A stretch of DNA of 64,000 nucleotides from Glaciecola sp047250385 (GTDB taxonomy: Bacteria; Pseudomonadota; Gammaproteobacteria; Enterobacterales; Alteromonadaceae), in NCBI RefSeq assembly GCF_047250385.1, contig NZ_JBLBVM010000039.1, forward strand, positions 21,002 to 85,001, in the 5' to 3' direction. Positions 1 to 8,156 of the stretch are shown piece after piece. Positions within the stretch are counted from its first letter, which is position 1, and each line of letters starts with the position of its first letter. The translations under genes and the position numbers were made by a program. The notes beneath the pieces were generated by a model. It saw nothing but the letters and a program-made list of their open reading frames with translations. It had not been told where the DNA came from and made no database searches.

Positions 1-1424
1 AAGAATATACACAAAATTGCTCCAATCCAAAGAGCTGCAGACATAGTTTTCGGGGCGCGTGCTATCCCTGAATCACCGCTACTCACATCCTGAATATGAA
101 CTTTGCGTTTGCTTCTGAAATATAGGTTTTCAACTATTTTCCAGACATAGGTAATCGCTAATACTGAGCCAATGACAATGGTAATAACAACAATCCACAT
201 GCCTTTTTCTACGGCAGCTTCAAGCAAATACCATTTAGATACAAAGCCAACCGTTCCGGGAACCCCTATTAAACTCAAACCGGCCAAGGTAATTGCAGCG
301 AAGGTCCAAGGCATATCTTTACCTAAACCACGCAGGCTACCAAGCTCGGTAGTATTGGCTCTGTAAAGCAAAATACCAGCACCTATGAACAAAGTTGATT
401 TAATAACTGCATGGTTGAATAGATGAATTATGGATGCTGTTAAGCCAAGTTGATTCACCAAAGATAAACCAATTACCATATAGCCAATTTGGGCAACACT
501 AGAAAAAGCTAGTAGACGCTTCATTTCAGTTTGTTGACAGGCTCGATACGAACCATATATTACTGCCACACAACCTAGTGAAAGCATTATTTGTGGAAGC
601 AACATATCTACCCAATAAGCGACTGGATATAAGTCATAAAGAATTCTTAGAAGCACATACAAAGATACTTTCGTAGCGGTAGCCGACAAGAAAACACTGA
701 CTGCTGAGGGCGCTTGGGTGTAAGCATTAGGCAGCCAGCTATGTAATGGAAAAATAGCAGCTTTCAAAGCAATGCCCGTGACCATGAAGATGAGAGCAGT
801 TTCAACTACATACATGTCTTCAAACCTACTAAAGCGACTGGCAATGTCAGCAGTATTCAAGCTACCTGAGGCTGCAAATAGAAAGCCTACACCTATCAGA
901 AAGAAAGTGGCACCAATTGTACCAAGGATAAGATAGGAGAAAGCAGCAGTTAAGGCTTTTCTATGTTTACCCATGCTAATGAGCGCATAAGTTGCGAGTG
1001 ATGAAATTTCTAAGAATACAAACAGGTTAAAGATATCGCCAGTTAAGGCTATACCTAATAAGCCTAAAAGACATAACTGGAACGCTGCATAAAACAAAGG
1101 TATTTTAGAGCTTTCAATTTCATCGGGCACGCTGCGATAAGCAAATAAACACGCTAGGCTACCAATGCCGCTAACAATTAAAGCTACGAAGGCATTTAAG
1201 GAATCGATTTTGTATTCAATTCCCCAAGGCGGACGCCATCCACCCAATTCATATATGATGTGCTTGCCATCAATAACCGCATAGAGCAGGTAAATTGATA
1301 AAGCCAAAGAAATCAGACAAACAACAAGTGTCAAAAACCACGTGATTTTTTCTGAAGGTATTAAAGCTGTTATTGGCGCCACCATCAAAGGTATGACGAT
1401 CAGCAAGATGGTAAGTTGTTCCAT
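1..1424 (-). CDS. mnhD: Na+/H+ antiporter subunit D (MrpD/MnhD), 3' end outside window
   Basis: Open frame from the ATG at 1424 to the left edge, at least 474 residues, no stop reached. The translation is a multi-spanning proton-pumping membrane protein of the MrpD/NuoN type: it has the conserved glutamate in LFVFLEISSLATYAL, the lysine in SATATKVSLYVLL, and the HLFNHAVIKSTLF and GVPGTVGFVSKWYL segments typical of Proton_antipo_M domains. In this family the subunit forms part of the ion path of the Mrp antiporter in the inner membrane. Its ATG overlaps the TAA stop of the preceding subunit C (TAATG), so translation is probably coupled. It is the last visible gene of a seven-gene operon; further large subunits probably lie to the left. 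Confidence 0.93.
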   Translation of the reverse strand, partial: MEQLTILLIVIPLMVAPITALIPSEKITWFLTLVVCLISLALSIYLLYAVIDGKHIIYELGGWRPPWGIEYKIDSLNAFVALIVSGIGSLACLFAYRSVPDEIESSKIPLFYAAFQLCLLGLLGIALTGDIFNLFVFLEISSLATYALISMGKHRKALTAAFSYLILGTIGATFFLIGVGFLFAASGSLNTADIASRFSRFEDMYVVETALIFMVTGIALKAAIFPLHSWLPNAYTQAPSAVSVFLSATATKVSLYVLLRILYDLYPVAYWVDMLLPQIMLSLGCVAVIYGSYRACQQTEMKRLLAFSSVAQIGYMVIGLSLVNQLGLTASIIHLFNHAVIKSTLFIGAGILLYRANTTELGSLRGLGKDMPWTFAAITLAGLSLIGVPGTVGFVSKWYLLEAAVEKGMWIVVITIVIGSVLAITYVWKIVENLYFRSKRKVHIQDVSSGDSGIARAPKTMSAALWIGAILCIF

Positions 1425-1783
1425 TATTCTTTTTCATCCATAGCCGAAATTTCATTTTCTTCGACAGAGTTGTAAGCTTCTTTTATTCGAATGACGAGTG
1501 CAAAACCTAAGGCTGTTGTTGCTACCCCAACCACAATAGCCGTAAGCATGAGAACTTGTGGTAAAGGGTTAGAATATAAAGTATATCTATCATCCATAAT
1601 CGGGACTGTTCCTCCCGTTACCTTGCCTAGACTGACGTAAAACAAAATAACTGCAGTTTGAAACATGGCCAAACCTGCTATCTTTTTGATGAGATTCGAG
1701 CGGCTCATTAGGGTATATAGTCCAACCATCATAACGGCGACAATTAACCAATAGTTAATGTGTCCAAGAATATAATCATTCAT
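1424..1783 (-). CDS. mnhC: Na+/H+ antiporter subunit C (MrpC/MnhC, NuoK-like)
   Basis: A 119-residue protein with three hydrophobic segments (about residues 8-25, 33-54 and 73-100) and the PLPQVLMLTAIVVGVATTAL motif shared by MrpC and NuoK. MrpC is a small core membrane subunit of the Mrp cation/proton antiporter. The start at 1783 overlaps the end of the MrpB gene by 4 nt and its stop overlaps the MrpD start by 1 nt, so it sits in a tightly coupled operon. Length and motif fit the family, and the neighbours make the call firm. Confidence 0.93.
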   Translation of the reverse strand: MNDYILGHINYWLIVAVMMVGLYTLMSRSNLIKKIAGLAMFQTAVILFYVSLGKVTGGTVPIMDDRYTLYSNPLPQVLMLTAIVVGVATTALGFALVIRIKEAYNSVEENEISAMDEKE

Positions 1784-2202
1784 TCGGGCGCCACCTGTCT
1801 TGCGAAAGTAAAGAACAACAGCACCATCACTGAAGCTACCGTAATACCAACACCAAGCTCAATAATAATGATGCCAATGTGTTGTCCCGCAAGGGAAGTA
1901 GAAGCTAAGACGCTATAGTTCAAGAAATTGCCACCCATAATCATTGAAACAACGCCAACACCGCCATAAATTAACACTCCTAAACTTGCACCAATGCGTA
2001 GCACAAACTCGGGGATAAGCTGTAAACCGGCTTCTAAGCCGAATGTTAGGGAGTAAAGTAAAATCGCAGAGCTGAAGATAACGCCAGCTTGGAAACCGCC
2101 ACCCGGACTATAGTCGCCATGAAACTGCACATAAAGTGCAAATAGAATAATGATTGGTGAGAGCCACTTAGTGACAACTCGTAATATGAGATCATTTGCC
2201 AT
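1780..2202 (-). CDS. mnhB: Na+/H+ antiporter subunit B (MrpB/MnhB domain)
   Basis: A 140-residue protein with four predicted membrane segments and the motif HGDYSPGGGFQAGVI near residues 28-42, diagnostic of MnhB-domain proteins. MrpB is a membrane subunit of the Mrp antiporter complex. The gene overlaps the upstream DUF4040-type gene by 11 nt and the downstream MrpC gene by 4 nt. In many bacteria an MnhB-like domain is also fused to the C terminus of MrpA; here it is free-standing, as in Mbh-type operons. Confidence 0.92.
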   Translation of the reverse strand: MANDLILRVVTKWLSPIIILFALYVQFHGDYSPGGGFQAGVIFSSAILLYSLTFGLEAGLQLIPEFVLRIGASLGVLIYGGVGVVSMIMGGNFLNYSVLASTSLAGQHIGIIIIELGVGITVASVMVLLFFTFARQVAPE

Positions 2203-2752
2203 TAGGCACCTCCTTTATTCTTATTTTTTTCCTAGAACCTAAAAGCAGTAGCACACCAATACCTGCAGTAAGCACAACGGTAACTTCACCTAAGGTATCA
2301 AAGCCCCGATAACTTGCTAAAACTGCAGTCACTAAATTAGGTACGCCGGTTTCTGCTTGTCCCTGCTCAATATAGCGAGCTGCAACTTCCTTCTGTGGTG
2401 CGCTTAGAGGATCACCTAAATCGGGTAAGTCTTGTGTACCATAAATTAATATTCCACCCATGATGACACAGATTACTAATGGTGCTGCCCGAACCTTTTC
2501 GCTTGAAACCAGTTCATGTCCATCTTTAATAGAAGCTAAAGTAACAAGCATTAGGACAGTTGAAATACCAGTGCCTACCGCAGCTTCAGTAAAAGCGACA
2601 TCGGGAGCATCAAGCGTTACAAATAAACAGGCAACCAACAAACTGTATAAACCAAAAAGCATTGCCATTGCGAATAAATGACGTGCCTTCAAAACTGCTA
2701 AGGCCATTGCTAAAAGGAAAACAAGTAGAACTAAGTTAATAATTAGGCTCAT
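2192..2752 (-). CDS. DUF4040 antiporter subunit, MrpA C-terminal/MbhD-MbhE-like
   Basis: A 186-residue membrane protein. Residues 1-75 carry the DUF4040-type core with the motif LDAPDVAFTEAAVGTGIST, matching the C-terminal part of MrpA and archaeal MbhD. The rest, with GFDTLGEVTVVLTAGIGVLLLLG near the C terminus, resembles the MbhE/MrpA-tail module. It appears to be a separate gene for what is the C-terminal part of MrpA in Bacillus-type operons. It lies between subunits G and B and overlaps both neighbours. I infer it bridges the small and large subunits of the antiporter membrane arm. Confidence 0.85.
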   Translation of the reverse strand: MSLIINLVLLVFLLAMALAVLKARHLFAMAMLFGLYSLLVACLFVTLDAPDVAFTEAAVGTGISTVLMLVTLASIKDGHELVSSEKVRAAPLVICVIMGGILIYGTQDLPDLGDPLSAPQKEVAARYIEQGQAETGVPNLVTAVLASYRGFDTLGEVTVVLTAGIGVLLLLGSRKKIRIKEVPNGK

Positions 2753-3081
2753 TCTTCTTCCTTCTCTTCTTTAACACTACTTATATGTATTTTCTGACCA
2801 TGATCCAGTCCCCAACGAAATGCATTATTTGCGAGTGCATAAGATGATACTGGACTGGTGAATAACAAGAATAAAAATATCAATATTAGCTTGGCAATAA
2901 CATTGACAGAGTCGGCGTGGCAAGCAAGCCCTGACAAAATCAAGAACGAACATAAGGTGTCTGTAATTCCGACAGCATGCAATCGAGCATACATATCTGG
3001 TAACCTAATTAAGCCAATTGCACCAACGAGCCCGAGGAAGCATCCCAAAGCAATTAGGATAAAGCCGAGTAATTCAAGCAT
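2749..3081 (-). CDS. mnhG: Na+/H+ antiporter subunit G (MrpG/MnhG)
   Basis: A 110-residue protein with three hydrophobic segments and the signature GAIGLIRLPDMYARLHAVGITDTLCS at about residues 20-45, characteristic of PhaG/MnhG/YufB proteins. MrpG is a small membrane subunit of the Mrp antiporter. The C terminus is acidic and charged (VKEEKEEE). It overlaps the MrpF gene upstream by 8 nt and the DUF4040 gene downstream by 4 nt. Confidence 0.93.
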   Translation of the reverse strand: MLELLGFILIALGCFLGLVGAIGLIRLPDMYARLHAVGITDTLCSFLILSGLACHADSVNVIAKLILIFLFLLFTSPVSSYALANNAFRWGLDHGQKIHISSVKEEKEEE

Positions 3082-3406
3082 CTTGCTCTCCTTTAGCTTT
3101 GTCTATTAATTCACTATTTTCTAGTTTCACCGCGTTGTTAGCAAAGAACTTTCCTCGTTCTACTAACCTTAAAGCAGCAATCACGCCTACAAAGTTTAAG
3201 AGTGAATAGAGTAGGGAAATATCTAGCAAATCATGTCTGCCAGAAAAGAAAGCATAAATAGCAACGAGTAGTACCGCTTTTGTACCAAACAAATTCACCG
3301 CAAGTATACGATCAAAAACTGTTGGACCAAGCAGGGCCCTGCATACACCTAGCGCCATAGCTATAAGGATGGCTAAGCCAGCGACTAAATAATATTCTGT
3401 CATCAT
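3074..3406 (-). CDS. mnhF: Na+/H+ antiporter subunit F (MrpF/MnhF)
   Basis: A 110-residue protein with three membrane segments and the MrpF/PhaF motif RALLGPTVFDRILAVNLFGT at residues 24-43. In the family, MrpF is a small subunit needed for antiport and implicated in efflux of other anions in some species. It overlaps MrpE upstream by 4 nt and MrpG downstream by 8 nt. The hydrophilic tail after residue 85 is variable in the family. Confidence 0.92.
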   Translation of the reverse strand: MMTEYYLVAGLAILIAMALGVCRALLGPTVFDRILAVNLFGTKAVLLVAIYAFFSGRHDLLDISLLYSLLNFVGVIAALRLVERGKFFANNAVKLENSELIDKAKGEQDA

Positions 3407-3894
3407 TGCGTATTCTCTACATTTTTAATTTCGTATTGCTTTGGCATAATATCTAATATGTCACCCTTCGCTAGATCTTCTGCTCCTTGCTCACTAATAG
3501 TATGGACTAACAAGGTGTTTTCACTTAGAGCGATACTCGCAGAGCCGGGGGTAAGTGTAATTGCATTGGCATATAGAACTTTAGCAACATCATCTTCGAA
3601 TGGAACTTTGATAGTAATAAAAGTTGATTCAACGGGTTTTATTCCCAGCACCCTCAAGGTCACGTCTATATTCGACAAAACAATTTTATAAGACAATTTA
3701 GCGAGGAAAGTAAGCAAGCTAGCAGTGACGAAGAAAGTGTATTGCTCTTGATCGATGCGCAGCATGCGTTTGGTTAACCATAAGGAAATGAGCACTGAGA
3801 TAGCGCCAAAAGTGAGCATGAGCGGTTCGTACATCCCGGATAACAGTAACCAAGCGACAACGAGTATGACGCCTAATCTAAACAAATGACTCAA
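3403..3894 (-). CDS. mnhE: Na+/H+ antiporter subunit E (MrpE/MnhE)
   Basis: A 163-residue protein with an N-terminal hydrophobic pair (residues 7-45) and a soluble C-terminal half. The motif YANAITLTPGSASIAL is diagnostic of MrpE/PhaE proteins, followed by the usual VHTISE segment. It is the first gene of the operon, so the promoter should lie in 3895-4117; I saw no convincing promoter hexamers there. MrpE affects assembly of the antiporter complex in the family. Confidence 0.92.
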   Translation of the reverse strand: MSHLFRLGVILVVAWLLLSGMYEPLMLTFGAISVLISLWLTKRMLRIDQEQYTFFVTASLLTFLAKLSYKIVLSNIDVTLRVLGIKPVESTFITIKVPFEDDVAKVLYANAITLTPGSASIALSENTLLVHTISEQGAEDLAKGDILDIMPKQYEIKNVENTQ

Positions 3895-4117
3895 ATTTTT
3901 CTCCTAGAGCCATACTATTAATGGCAATGTTCGGTATATAAGTTGACGCAAAGGTCATGAATTTCAGCTTCGCTTTTATATAAGATGCTAATTTAACAAG
4001 TGATTAACGCTAACACAATAAATGAAGTTAAGTTCTTACTTTATTTCATTATATTTTGGTTTCAAGCCTGTGAGTATTAGTTATACTCGACTATAAACTA
4101 ACTACAGAAAATACCAA

Positions 4118-4516
4118 ATGAATTTAATAATTACTGGGCTTTACTCGGGGCTTCTAGGTTTAGTCTTTCTCTATTTATCTTTTGCTGTGATAAAAATACG
4201 TAAAAGGGATTTAATAAGTCTAGGCGACGGAGATCAAGAAGACTTACAAAAGGCAACTAGAGCGCATGCAAACTTCAGTGAATATGTGCCTATTTGTATC
4301 ATCTTGTTGTTAATTGCAGAACTTACTTCACAGGCTGATATTTTCTTACATATTTGTGGAATTGCTTTGGTGTATGGTCGGGTTGCTCATGCATATGGTT
4401 TGATTACTAAAACTGGCGCGAGTTTTGGAAGAATTAGTGGCATGTTAACTACTTTTGCAGTGATCCTGTCATTGTCTTTGTGGAATTTGTATATAGTTGT
4501 GGCAAAGTTTATTTAG
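4118..4516 (+). CDS. MAPEG family membrane protein
   Basis: A 132-residue protein with about four membrane helices. The segment ATRAHANFSEYVPICIILL at residues 46-64 matches the RAHxNxxEYxP signature of MAPEG proteins (the glutathione S-transferase/FLAP superfamily; YecN-like in bacteria). The bacterial members are mostly of unknown substrate, so no specific reaction is assigned. It stands alone, transcribed divergently from the antiporter operon and convergently with ibpA, with about 220 bp on each side. Confidence 0.85.
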   Translation: MNLIITGLYSGLLGLVFLYLSFAVIKIRKRDLISLGDGDQEDLQKATRAHANFSEYVPICIILLLIAELTSQADIFLHICGIALVYGRVAHAYGLITKTGASFGRISGMLTTFAVILSLSLWNLYIVVAKFI

Positions 4517-4631
4517 TGCTTTCTCGATTTTTGTCAATAAGGGGGCTAGTCGCAGGGCACTAAATGCATTTGCTCCTGGGGCGTTTGGAGAGTGATGTGC
4601 AAGAGGATGGCGGCTTTTATCTAAGTAGATA

Positions 4632-4659
4632 TAAAAAAGCCACCGCATTTGCGATGGCT
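4632..4659 (-). terminator. Rho-independent terminator after ibpA
   Basis: On the minus strand a 9-bp stem (AGCCATCGC with GCGGTGGCT, one mismatch) closes a 4-nt loop and is followed directly by six T. It lies about 85 nt downstream of the ibpA stop, so it probably ends that transcript. The rest of 4517-4745 holds nothing else I can name. Confidence 0.75.
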
Positions 4660-4745
4660 AAATTTTGCTGCTTGAACTGTCTTAGAAATGAGAATTAAAG
4701 CCAGGGAATTCTTTAATTCGATTCGTTAAGACAGCTTCTTAACGT

Positions 4746-5186
4746 TTATTGATTTTCAATTACTTGGTTGCCTATCTCAATTCGTCTTGGCTTCTTCGCT
4801 TCAGGTACAACCCTTTCTAGGTCGACATGCAACAAACCATTTTCCAAATCGGCAGACAATACTTTAACGTTGTCACCTAATTGAAACTTACGTTCAAAGT
4901 TTCTTTCAGAAATTCCTTTGTGAAGGAATTTTCTACTTTCGTCTGGTGCTTGATCTTTGCTGCCGCTAATAACAAGTGTGTTTTCCACAACTTCTATAAC
5001 AACGTTCTCTTTCGAGAATCCAGCAACAGCCATAGTAATTCGATATTTGTCATCCTCGAGTAACTCGATATTGTAGGGAGGATAAGTATTTTGTTTTTCA
5101 TTCCTCGCTGCAGCATCAATCATAGATGCTAAGTGGTCTGAACCAATGAATGAACGGTAAAGTGGAGATAGATCGATAGTACGCAT
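4746..5186 (-). CDS. ibpA: Small heat-shock protein IbpA (Hsp20 family)
   Basis: An ATP-independent holdase that binds aggregating proteins. The 146-residue product closely resembles E. coli IbpA: it begins MRTIDLSPLYRSFIGSD and has the alpha-crystallin domain with YRITMAVAGFSKENV, GISERNFERKFQLGDNV and LLHVDLERVVPEAKKPRRIEI. The start was set at the ATG at 5186, because an AAGGA ribosome site lies 7 nt upstream and the protein then begins like E. coli IbpA; a longer frame begins at 5213, inside the predicted 5' hairpin. A sigma-32-like promoter and a ROSE-like thermometer precede it. No ibpB copy is present next to it. Confidence 0.95.
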   Translation of the reverse strand: MRTIDLSPLYRSFIGSDHLASMIDAAARNEKQNTYPPYNIELLEDDKYRITMAVAGFSKENVVIEVVENTLVISGSKDQAPDESRKFLHKGISERNFERKFQLGDNVKVLSADLENGLLHVDLERVVPEAKKPRRIEIGNQVIENQ

Positions 5187-5276
5187 AGTCATATCCTTTA
5201 TATATTTAAGCAATATGTTTAATTTAAGTGCCCCGATTATTCGGCGGCGGTTTTTGTAGCCCCTTACGGCGACTAC
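5187..5276 (-). promoter_or_regulatory. ROSE-like RNA thermometer in the ibpA 5' UTR
   Basis: The roughly 90-nt leader can fold into successive hairpins. The last one pairs a TTGCT element (complement at 5209-5213) with the ribosome site AGGA (complement at 5194-5197). Arms 5208-5216 and 5191-5198 give an eight-pair stem with one bulge and an internal G opposite G. TTGCT facing the Shine-Dalgarno with a G-G pair is the known signature of ROSE thermometers before ibpA-type genes. Upstream, GC-rich hairpins can form around 5229-5275. Confidence 0.7.
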
Positions 5277-5282
5277 AGTATC

Positions 5283-5311
5283 TATATAAGCCCAGTCTTT
5301 ATTTTTTCAAG
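5283..5311 (-). promoter_or_regulatory. Sigma-32-type heat-shock promoter of ibpA
   Basis: On the minus strand CTTGAAA (5311-5305) is followed after 13 nt by GCTTATATA (5291-5283). The sigma-32 consensus is CTTGAAA, 11-16 nt, CCCCATnTA: the first element is perfect, the second partial. It would start transcription about 90 nt before the ibpA ATG. Confidence 0.65.
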
Positions 5312-5438
5312 AATAAAATTTAATTTATTTTCAATTATTTTAAATAATAAAAAATAAATATATTTAAATCATGTGCTTATGATTTATATTTTTCAGATAG
5401 AGTTTGGTAGGTGTAATCGGAAAGTCTTTAAGCAGGCA

Positions 5439-5465
5439 GCAACCATCAAAAAGTAAGATGGTTGC
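5439..5465 (-). terminator. Stem-loop after hisIE, possible end of the his operon
   Basis: A perfect 9-bp stem (GCAACCATC with GATGGTTGC) with a 9-nt loop lies 16 nt beyond the hisIE stop on the minus strand. There is no clear T run after it, so it may stabilise the 3' end rather than terminate on its own. Confidence 0.4.
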
Positions 5466-5480
5466 ATCCGGTCTTTTGTC

Positions 5481-6101
5481 TTATTTGTTGTGTCTAGCCT
5501 TTAGAATGTCTATCGCGTCGTTTAATGACATATTACTGGCCTGCAACAATACAATCAGATGATAAAGCAAGTCCGCTGATTCATTTTTAAGTTCTTCTTT
5601 ATCATGGACAACAGCCGCAAGTGCTGTTTCTACACCTTCCTCACCTACTTTTTGAGCGATTCGTTTGATGCCTTTGCTGTATAATTCAGCGGTGTAGCTG
5701 GTGGATGGGTCTGCATCTTTACGCAGAGCTAAGGTTTGCTCTAACTCCGCGATGAAAGTCATGGTGGGTACTTCACTGTTAAACCAGCAAGTGCTTGCTC
5801 CTGTGTGGCAGGTTGGACCGTTTGGTTTAACTAGAATTAGCAAGGAGTCTTGATCACAATCTGCTGATATATCAACTAAATCAAGTGTGTTACCTGAGGT
5901 TTCGCCTTTCATCCACAAGCGCTGCTTTGATCGACTGTAAAAAGTGACTTTTTTAGTCTCTAGCGTTTTAGCTAGTGACTCTTGGTTCATATAGCCTTGC
6001 ATCAATACGCGGCCAGAATGTGCATCTTGTACAACGGCTGGAATTAAATCCTGCATCTTTTCCCAAGCTAATTGCCCAGCAGTTTCTTTAGTGATTTTCA
6101 T
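5481..6101 (-). CDS. hisI: HisIE: phosphoribosyl-AMP cyclohydrolase / phosphoribosyl-ATP pyrophosphatase
   Basis: Catalyses steps two and three of histidine synthesis. The 206-residue product has an N-terminal cyclohydrolase domain (GRVLMQGYMNQESLAKTL, RLWMKGETSGNTL, DCDQDSLL and the zinc cysteine motif GPTCHTGASTCW) and a C-terminal pyrophosphatase domain (KVGEEGVETALAAV, ADLLYHLIVLL). I start it at the ATG at 6101, which has an AGGAA ribosome site and gives MKITKETAGQ; an upstream start at 6164 would overlap hisF and add unrelated residues. It is the last gene of the his operon, 26 nt after hisF. Confidence 0.95.
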   Translation of the reverse strand: MKITKETAGQLAWEKMQDLIPAVVQDAHSGRVLMQGYMNQESLAKTLETKKVTFYSRSKQRLWMKGETSGNTLDLVDISADCDQDSLLILVKPNGPTCHTGASTCWFNSEVPTMTFIAELEQTLALRKDADPSTSYTAELYSKGIKRIAQKVGEEGVETALAAVVHDKEELKNESADLLYHLIVLLQASNMSLNDAIDILKARHNK

Positions 6102-6127
6102 TTTATTTCCTATTGAGTCAATGCGCT

Positions 6128-6901
6128 TTAGCTGCGCATCTCTATTCCTTGGGTCGATAGCCAAGCTTTTAATTCGGGAATGTCGATAATTGCTTTGTGA
6201 AATACTGAAGCGGCTAGGGCACCATCGACATCAGCTTGCTTATACACATCGGCAAAGTGCTGCATTTCACCGGCACCACCTGAGGCAATGAGAGGCACGT
6301 TGCAAACATCTCTCACTGCGGCAAGTTGTGCTATGTCATACCCTTTGCGCACACCATCTTGATTCATACAGTTCAAGACAATTTCGCCGGCACCGCGTGC
6401 TTGTACTTCTTTTACCCAATCAATTGTTTGCCACGCTGTCTTTTGCGTGCGAGTTTCATCACCAGTGAATTGATAAACTTCGTATTGACCTGTTTCCTCG
6501 TTGAAGAAACTGTCGACTCCGATAACGACGCATTGCTGACCAAAAGTATCATGTAACTCTTTTATTAATTCAGGATTAGTTAATGCCGGACTGTTTATCG
6601 AAATTTTATCGGCGCCCATTTCAAGAATCTTCCCGGCATCTTCAACTGATTTTATGCCGCCAGCGACGCAAAAAGGAATATCAATCACTTGTGCAATTTT
6701 AGTCACCCAACTTTTATCAACCACGCGTTGATCACTGGAGGCTGTAATATCATAAAACACGAGTTCATCGGCACCCGCTTCAGCGTAACGCTTTGCAAGT
6801 GGAACTATGTCGCCAATAATTTCGTGATTACGAAACTTAACCCCTTTAACAACAACGCCATCTTTTACGTCGAGGCAGGGGATGATTCTTCTTGCTAGCA
6901 T
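6128..6901 (-). CDS. hisF: Imidazole glycerol phosphate synthase subunit HisF (cyclase)
   Basis: The cyclase half of the HisH-HisF enzyme: ammonia from HisH and PRFAR give imidazole glycerol phosphate and AICAR. The 257-residue TIM barrel has MLARRIIPCLDVKDGVVVKG at its N terminus, with catalytic Asp11 in CLDVKDG, then CVAGGIKSVEDA, DKISINSPAL and PLIASGGAGEMQHF phosphate-binding loops. Length is normal. It has its own AAAGG ribosome site and is separated from hisA by an aminotransferase gene, which is not the usual order. Confidence 0.97.
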   Translation of the reverse strand: MLARRIIPCLDVKDGVVVKGVKFRNHEIIGDIVPLAKRYAEAGADELVFYDITASSDQRVVDKSWVTKIAQVIDIPFCVAGGIKSVEDAGKILEMGADKISINSPALTNPELIKELHDTFGQQCVVIGVDSFFNEETGQYEVYQFTGDETRTQKTAWQTIDWVKEVQARGAGEIVLNCMNQDGVRKGYDIAQLAAVRDVCNVPLIASGGAGEMQHFADVYKQADVDGALAASVFHKAIIDIPELKAWLSTQGIEMRS

Positions 6902-6966
6902 TGAACTGCCTTTATAATTCTTTACGTTATGAAAATATAGTCATTCGAAAATAAATGAAAAAAGTA

Positions 6967-7965
6967 CTAATTAACTTTCACTAACCAATTGTGTTTGTCT
7001 TCTGCTTTGCCCCATTGAATATCATTCAATGCTTGGCGTAACTTCATTGTCGTAGGGCCGGCTTCTCCTGAGCCTACGCGATGTTCTTTACCATTGTGAA
7101 TAAAGGTGCCTACTGGAGTTAACACTGCTGCTGTGCCGGATAGGGCGGCTTCAACACCAGGTTTAGATGCTCTTTCAAGTAATTCTTCAACCGTGATATT
7201 GCGCTCGCTGACGGTCATGCCCAGATCTGCAGCGATGGTTAAAACTGAATTTCGAGTCACGCCATGTAGAAAGCTCGTATCGAGTGCTTTTGTAATGACT
7301 TCGTTTCCATCAATTAATATGAAGTTAGCGGCACCTGTTTCTTGTACGTCCCCATTAGGACAAAACAGTATTTGGTCTGCCTGTACATCAGCTCGAGCTG
7401 CAAGTATAGGACCTAAAGCACTTGCGTAGTTACCACCACTTTTGATCATACCCATGTGCGGAGCACAACGCATACCCCTTTCATCCAGCAATAGACGTAA
7501 TGGTTTGGCACCACCAGAGAAATAATCACCCACTGGAGATAAGAGTACGTACAACATGGAAGTAAGTGAGGGCGCAGCCGCTTTGCCAATTGAAGCTTCA
7601 GTTCCGATGTGTGTAGGGCGAATATACATTGAACCAGGAGGCTCAGGCACGTCATCAGCATATTGAGCAACGATATCGAGGATCATGTTTTCAACTTGCT
7701 TGGTATCAATTTTAGGAAGGTTCAAAAGTTTTGAACTTTGTTCAAAGCGATTGATATTTTGATCCATTCTAAAAATATAAATACCACCATCAGCATGACG
7801 AAAAGCTTTTAAGCCTTCGAAACAAGTACTCGAGTAATGCAATACATGAGCACCAGGGTGCATTTGAATGCTACCAGCCGAAACGTTTTGGGTGTCGCTC
7901 CACTCGTTATTTTCATATTTAGCCAATGCCATTTGTGGCATAAAAACGGTTCCGAACACAGCCAT
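6967..7965 (-). CDS. ilvE: Branched-chain amino acid aminotransferase (class IV, IlvE/BcaT)
   Basis: A PLP enzyme of fold type IV that interconverts Leu/Ile/Val and their 2-oxo acids. The 332-residue protein has HYSSTCFEGLKAFRHADG, YIRPTHIGTEASIG, the PLP-lysine region MGMIKSGGNYASAL, and VQETGAANFILIDG. These fit the branched-chain family (about 330 residues) better than D-amino acid aminotransferases or PabC. It lies between hisA and hisF on the same strand, with a 212-nt gap upstream and a 65-nt gap downstream. A possible promoter (8058-8085) could drive it together with hisF-hisIE. Substrate is inferred from family; direct participation in histidine synthesis is not suggested. Confidence 0.9.
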   Translation of the reverse strand: MAVFGTVFMPQMALAKYENNEWSDTQNVSAGSIQMHPGAHVLHYSSTCFEGLKAFRHADGGIYIFRMDQNINRFEQSSKLLNLPKIDTKQVENMILDIVAQYADDVPEPPGSMYIRPTHIGTEASIGKAAAPSLTSMLYVLLSPVGDYFSGGAKPLRLLLDERGMRCAPHMGMIKSGGNYASALGPILAARADVQADQILFCPNGDVQETGAANFILIDGNEVITKALDTSFLHGVTRNSVLTIAADLGMTVSERNITVEELLERASKPGVEAALSGTAAVLTPVGTFIHNGKEHRVGSGEAGPTTMKLRQALNDIQWGKAEDKHNWLVKVN

Positions 7966-8057
7966 GAAGAGTTCCTAATATTTGTTGTTGGCATACATTG
8001 CCAAATTATTTTGACCTTAAGCGATGGGAATTTGCACCAGCGCTTCGCAATGCCATC

Positions 8058-8085
8058 ATTTTACGTAATATTTAGCTTTGAACAA
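8058..8085 (-). promoter_or_regulatory. Possible sigma-70 promoter before the aminotransferase gene
   Basis: TTGTTC (complement of 8080-8085) and TAAAAT (complement of 8058-8063) are separated by 16 nt in the hisA to aminotransferase gap. The match is moderate. If real, it uncouples ilvE-hisF-hisIE from attenuation at the head of the operon. Confidence 0.4.
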
Positions 8086-8156
8086 TAGCGATAAGCTGAT
8101 TGTGAGGTATTTATTAGCCTTACATCAAATAATGGGCGATCAATATCAACTTATTG

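Noticed and set aside
7809..8088. Short frames on both strands around the aminotransferase start
   Set aside because: They are shadows of the aminotransferase gene or cross its promoter region, with no ribosome site.
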